A stretch of DNA of 64,000 nt. Source: Nonomuraea sp. PA05. Its GTDB lineage: Bacteria; Actinomycetota; Actinomycetes; Streptosporangiales; Streptosporangiaceae. The DNA lies in NCBI RefSeq assembly GCF_008086045.1, contig NZ_VSEY01000002.1:248001-312000 (forward strand), given 5' to 3'. Both the position numbers and the translations under genes were made by a program. The notes under the pieces are model-generated. The model saw nothing but the letters and a program-made list of their open reading frames with translations. It did no database searches and was not told the DNA's origin. Positions 62,015 through 64,000 of the stretch are shown here, in pieces (the stretch's first letter is position 1; each line of letters opens with the position of its first letter).

Positions 62015-63006
62015 AACGCCCAACGATCCACGACGTCGCCGCCGCCGCGGGAGTCTCCCGCGGCACGGTCTCCCGCCTGCTCAACGGGGACAAGTACGTG
62101 AGCCCGGCGGCGCGCGTGGCCATCGAGAGGGCCATCTCCGAGACCGGGTACGTCGTCAACCGCGCCGCCCGCAGCCTGGTCACGCAGCGTACGGGATCGG
62201 TCGTCATGGTCCTGTCGGAGCCGCACGAGAAGCTGTTCGAGGACCCCAACTACAGCACCCTCATCCGCGTCGCCATCAGGATGCTCGCCGAGCGCGACCT
62301 GTCGCTGGTCATGATGATGGCCGGCGACGAGGGCGACAGGGAGCGGGTGGTGCGCTACGTCCGCGGCGGCCACGCCGACGGGGTGCTGCTCGTCTCCACG
62401 CACGCGGGCGACCCGCTGCTCGACGCGCTCGGCGGCGGCCCGCCCGCCGTCTCCTGCGGCGCCGTCATCGGGCGCGAGACCGTCATCCCGTACGCCGCCG
62501 CCGACGACCGGCTCGGCGCCCGCCAGATGACCGAGTACTTCGTCGGCCTCGGCCGCCGCCGCATCGCCATGATCACCGGCCCGATGGACACGCCCGGCGG
62601 CATCCAGCGCCTCGAAGGCTTCGCCGACGTCCTCGGCCGCAAGGCCACCAAACGGCTCATCGCGCACGGCGACTGGACGCAGGCCAGCGGCGAGCGGGCG
62701 ATGACGGAGCTGCTGGAGCGCACCCCCGACATCGACGCCGTCTTCGTCGCCTCCGACCTCATGGCGGCCGGCGCCCTCGCGGCCCTGCGCGCGGCGGGGC
62801 GGCGGGTGCCGGAGGACGTGGCGGTGGGGGGCTTCGACGACTCCTCCGTGGCCGTCTCCACCCACCCGCCGCTCACCACCATCCGCCAGCCGCTGGCCGA
62901 GATGGCGCAGGAGACGCTGCGGCTGCTGCTGGCGCTCATCGACGGGGCGGGGCCCGTGGAGCCGGTGATACTGCCTACGGAGCTGGTGATCCGCTCCTCA
63001 GCCTGA
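62011..63006 (+). CDS. LacI-family regulator of the galactan locus
   Basis: 331 residues. HTH: PTIHDVAAAAGVSRGTVSRL with hinge SETGYVVNRAARSL; the sugar-binding core has DLSLVMMMAGDEGDRERVVR and DIDAVFVASDLMAAGALAAL. It should bind CTGTGMACGTKCACAG at the two divergent sites and respond to a galacto-oligosaccharide or galactose. A tandem repeat of CACCCGG begins just after its stop codon. Confidence 0.93.
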   Translation: MKRPTIHDVAAAAGVSRGTVSRLLNGDKYVSPAARVAIERAISETGYVVNRAARSLVTQRTGSVVMVLSEPHEKLFEDPNYSTLIRVAIRMLAERDLSLVMMMAGDEGDRERVVRYVRGGHADGVLLVSTHAGDPLLDALGGGPPAVSCGAVIGRETVIPYAAADDRLGARQMTEYFVGLGRRRIAMITGPMDTPGGIQRLEGFADVLGRKATKRLIAHGDWTQASGERAMTELLERTPDIDAVFVASDLMAAGALAALRAAGRRVPEDVAVGGFDDSSVAVSTHPPLTTIRQPLAEMAQETLRLLLALIDGAGPVEPVILPTELVIRSSA

Positions 63007-63010
63007 CCCG

Positions 63011-63072
63011 CACCCGCACCCCGCACCCCGCACCCGGCACCCGGCACCCGGCACCCGGCACCCGGCACCCGG
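63011..63072. repeat. 7-base tandem repeat array after the galactan LacI gene
   Basis: Three C-rich units (CACCCG, then CACCCCG twice, 63011-63030) are followed by six exact CACCCGG copies (63031-63072). It lies in the 151-base gap before the methyltransferase gene and codes for nothing I can identify. Perfect copies suggest variable copy number. Confidence 0.93.
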
Positions 63073-63157
63073 CGGAGCAATTGCGCGACTCTCCCGAAAT
63101 TTCCACATACCCGCAGTAGTACGATCGCCTGAGTTTCCGCACCCGAAGGAGCCCAGA

Positions 63158-63988
63158 GTGGCCGAGAACGGGCAGGAGCGGGCACCCTACGGAGTCGACA
63201 CGACCAGGCCCAACGTCTCCCGCGTCTACGATTTCATGCTCGGCGGCAAGGACAACTACGAAGCCGACCGCCGAATGGCCCAGCGCGCCCTGGAGATCGC
63301 CCCGGACGCCCCCGAGGCCGCCCGCGCCAACCGCGAGTTCCTGAAGCGGGTGGTCAGGCACCTGGCCGCGGAGGCGGGCATCCGCCAGTTCCTGGACATC
63401 GGCTCGGGCCTGCCCACGCAGGGCAACGTGCACGAGATCGCCCAGTCGGCCGCCCCCGGCACCCGGGTCGTCTACGTCGACAACGACCCGATCGTCCTGG
63501 TGCACGGCCGCGCCCTGCTCGCCGTGGACGAGCACAGCACGGTCGTGGAGGCCGACCTGCGCGACCCGGACGGCATCATCGACCACCCGGAGGTGCGCCG
63601 GCTCATCGACTTCGACCGCCCGGTGGGCCTGCTGATGTTCGCCATCCTGCACCACCTGACCGACGACGAGCACCCGGCCGGCATCGCCGCCCGCATGGTG
63701 GACCGCCTGGCGCGGGGCAGCTACCTGGCGGTCTCCCACTTCCACAACCCGGGGCTGGCCTACCCGGAGGTGTCGAGGCAGGCGTTCGCGGCCGAGAAGA
63801 TCTTCAACGAGACGCTCGGGACGGGCCGCTGGCGCACCCGCGAAGAGATCATGACCTATTTCGACGGCCTGGACCTGCTGGAGCCCGGTCTGGTGCCGCT
63901 GCCGGAATGGCGTCCCGACTCCGGCGACCAGGCGGAGCCGGGCATCACGTACCACACGTTCGTGGGAGCGGTCGCCCGCAAGCCCTGA
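63158..63988 (+). CDS. SAM-dependent methyltransferase-like protein, DUF574 (PF04672) type (copy B)
   Basis: 276 residues from a GTG six bases behind AAGGAG. It has the same landmarks as copy A: SRVYDFMLGGKDNYEADR, FLDIGSGLPTQGNVHEIAQ, VVYVDNDPIVLVHG, LETLGTGRWRTREEI-like segment and YHTFVGAVARKP. About 70 percent of residues match copy A by eye, and the strand is opposite. The acceptor is unknown. The gene stands alone after the tandem repeat, close to the window end. Confidence 0.88.
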   Translation: MAENGQERAPYGVDTTRPNVSRVYDFMLGGKDNYEADRRMAQRALEIAPDAPEAARANREFLKRVVRHLAAEAGIRQFLDIGSGLPTQGNVHEIAQSAAPGTRVVYVDNDPIVLVHGRALLAVDEHSTVVEADLRDPDGIIDHPEVRRLIDFDRPVGLLMFAILHHLTDDEHPAGIAARMVDRLARGSYLAVSHFHNPGLAYPEVSRQAFAAEKIFNETLGTGRWRTREEIMTYFDGLDLLEPGLVPLPEWRPDSGDQAEPGITYHTFVGAVARKP

Positions 63989-64000
63989 CTGCGGCCGAAA

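Noticed and set aside
63011..63072. CRISPR array
   Set aside because: Units are only 6-7 bases and abut without spacers; it is a simple tandem repeat.

Overview
The window is very GC-rich, its codons favour G or C at third positions, and GTG and TTG starts are common. With Tat-exported enzymes, sugar importers that carry no ATPase of their own, ROK, LacI, MocR and PadR regulators and two methyltransferases of the actinomycete-specific DUF574 type, this points to a soil actinomycete chromosome, probably of the Nonomuraea/Streptosporangiaceae or Streptomyces kind. The genus is inference. I saw no rRNA, tRNA, CRISPR array, phage or transposase. No gap between genes exceeds 300 bases.

Left part (1-24,000), mixed housekeeping and export: a truncated acyl-CoA synthetase, a POT peptide transporter, a TRIC-type channel, a divergent YczR-like MocR regulator and YczE-like membrane protein, a GH15 glucoamylase/trehalase, an exported PHP-domain protein with a His-rich leader, an exported lytic transglycosylase, an acyl-CoA dehydrogenase-like flavoprotein, an exported metallophosphoesterase with a LamG-like domain, half of an FtsX-type permease, a CPA1 antiporter, a ROK regulator with an exported TIM-barrel enzyme and a giant multidomain sugar dehydrogenase, and a secreted type-B carboxylesterase.

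Centre (24,100-37,100), the most unusual part: a tungsten-type aldehyde:ferredoxin oxidoreductase gene, then a long co-directional catabolic cluster. It encodes an SDR dehydrogenase, a fumarase-superfamily lyase, a ketoacid-dehydrogenase-type E1 alpha/beta pair without E2 or E3, a ribose-type ABC importer, a VOC protein, a lactonase-like amidohydrolase, a Gfo/Idh/MocA dehydrogenase and a LacI regulator. A near-palindrome with core TCAAWCGWTTGA occurs at four places in front of its three transcription blocks, so the cluster appears to be one LacI regulon for the oxidative breakdown of an unidentified sugar or polyol. The gene combination matches no catabolic pathway I can name.

Right part (37,100-64,000): a secreted GH43 arabinanase with its own operator; a PadR-controlled set (cytosolic dihydroxyphthalate-decarboxylase-like protein, small membrane protein, TPP-dependent decarboxylase, aldehyde dehydrogenase); a LacI-GH42-GH31-GH1 operon that looks like a xyloglucan-oligosaccharide locus; a methionine-synthase-like enzyme, a nitroreductase and an NsrR-flavohaemoglobin nitric oxide defence pair with a visible operator; and a galactan locus (GH53 endo-galactanase, GH42 beta-galactosidase, divergent three-gene importer and LacI) with two mirror-image operators. 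Two DUF574 methyltransferase paralogues in opposite orientation flank the last 12 kb. Together the right half describes an organism that depolymerises plant cell-wall arabinan, galactan and xyloglucan side chains, each under local repressor control.
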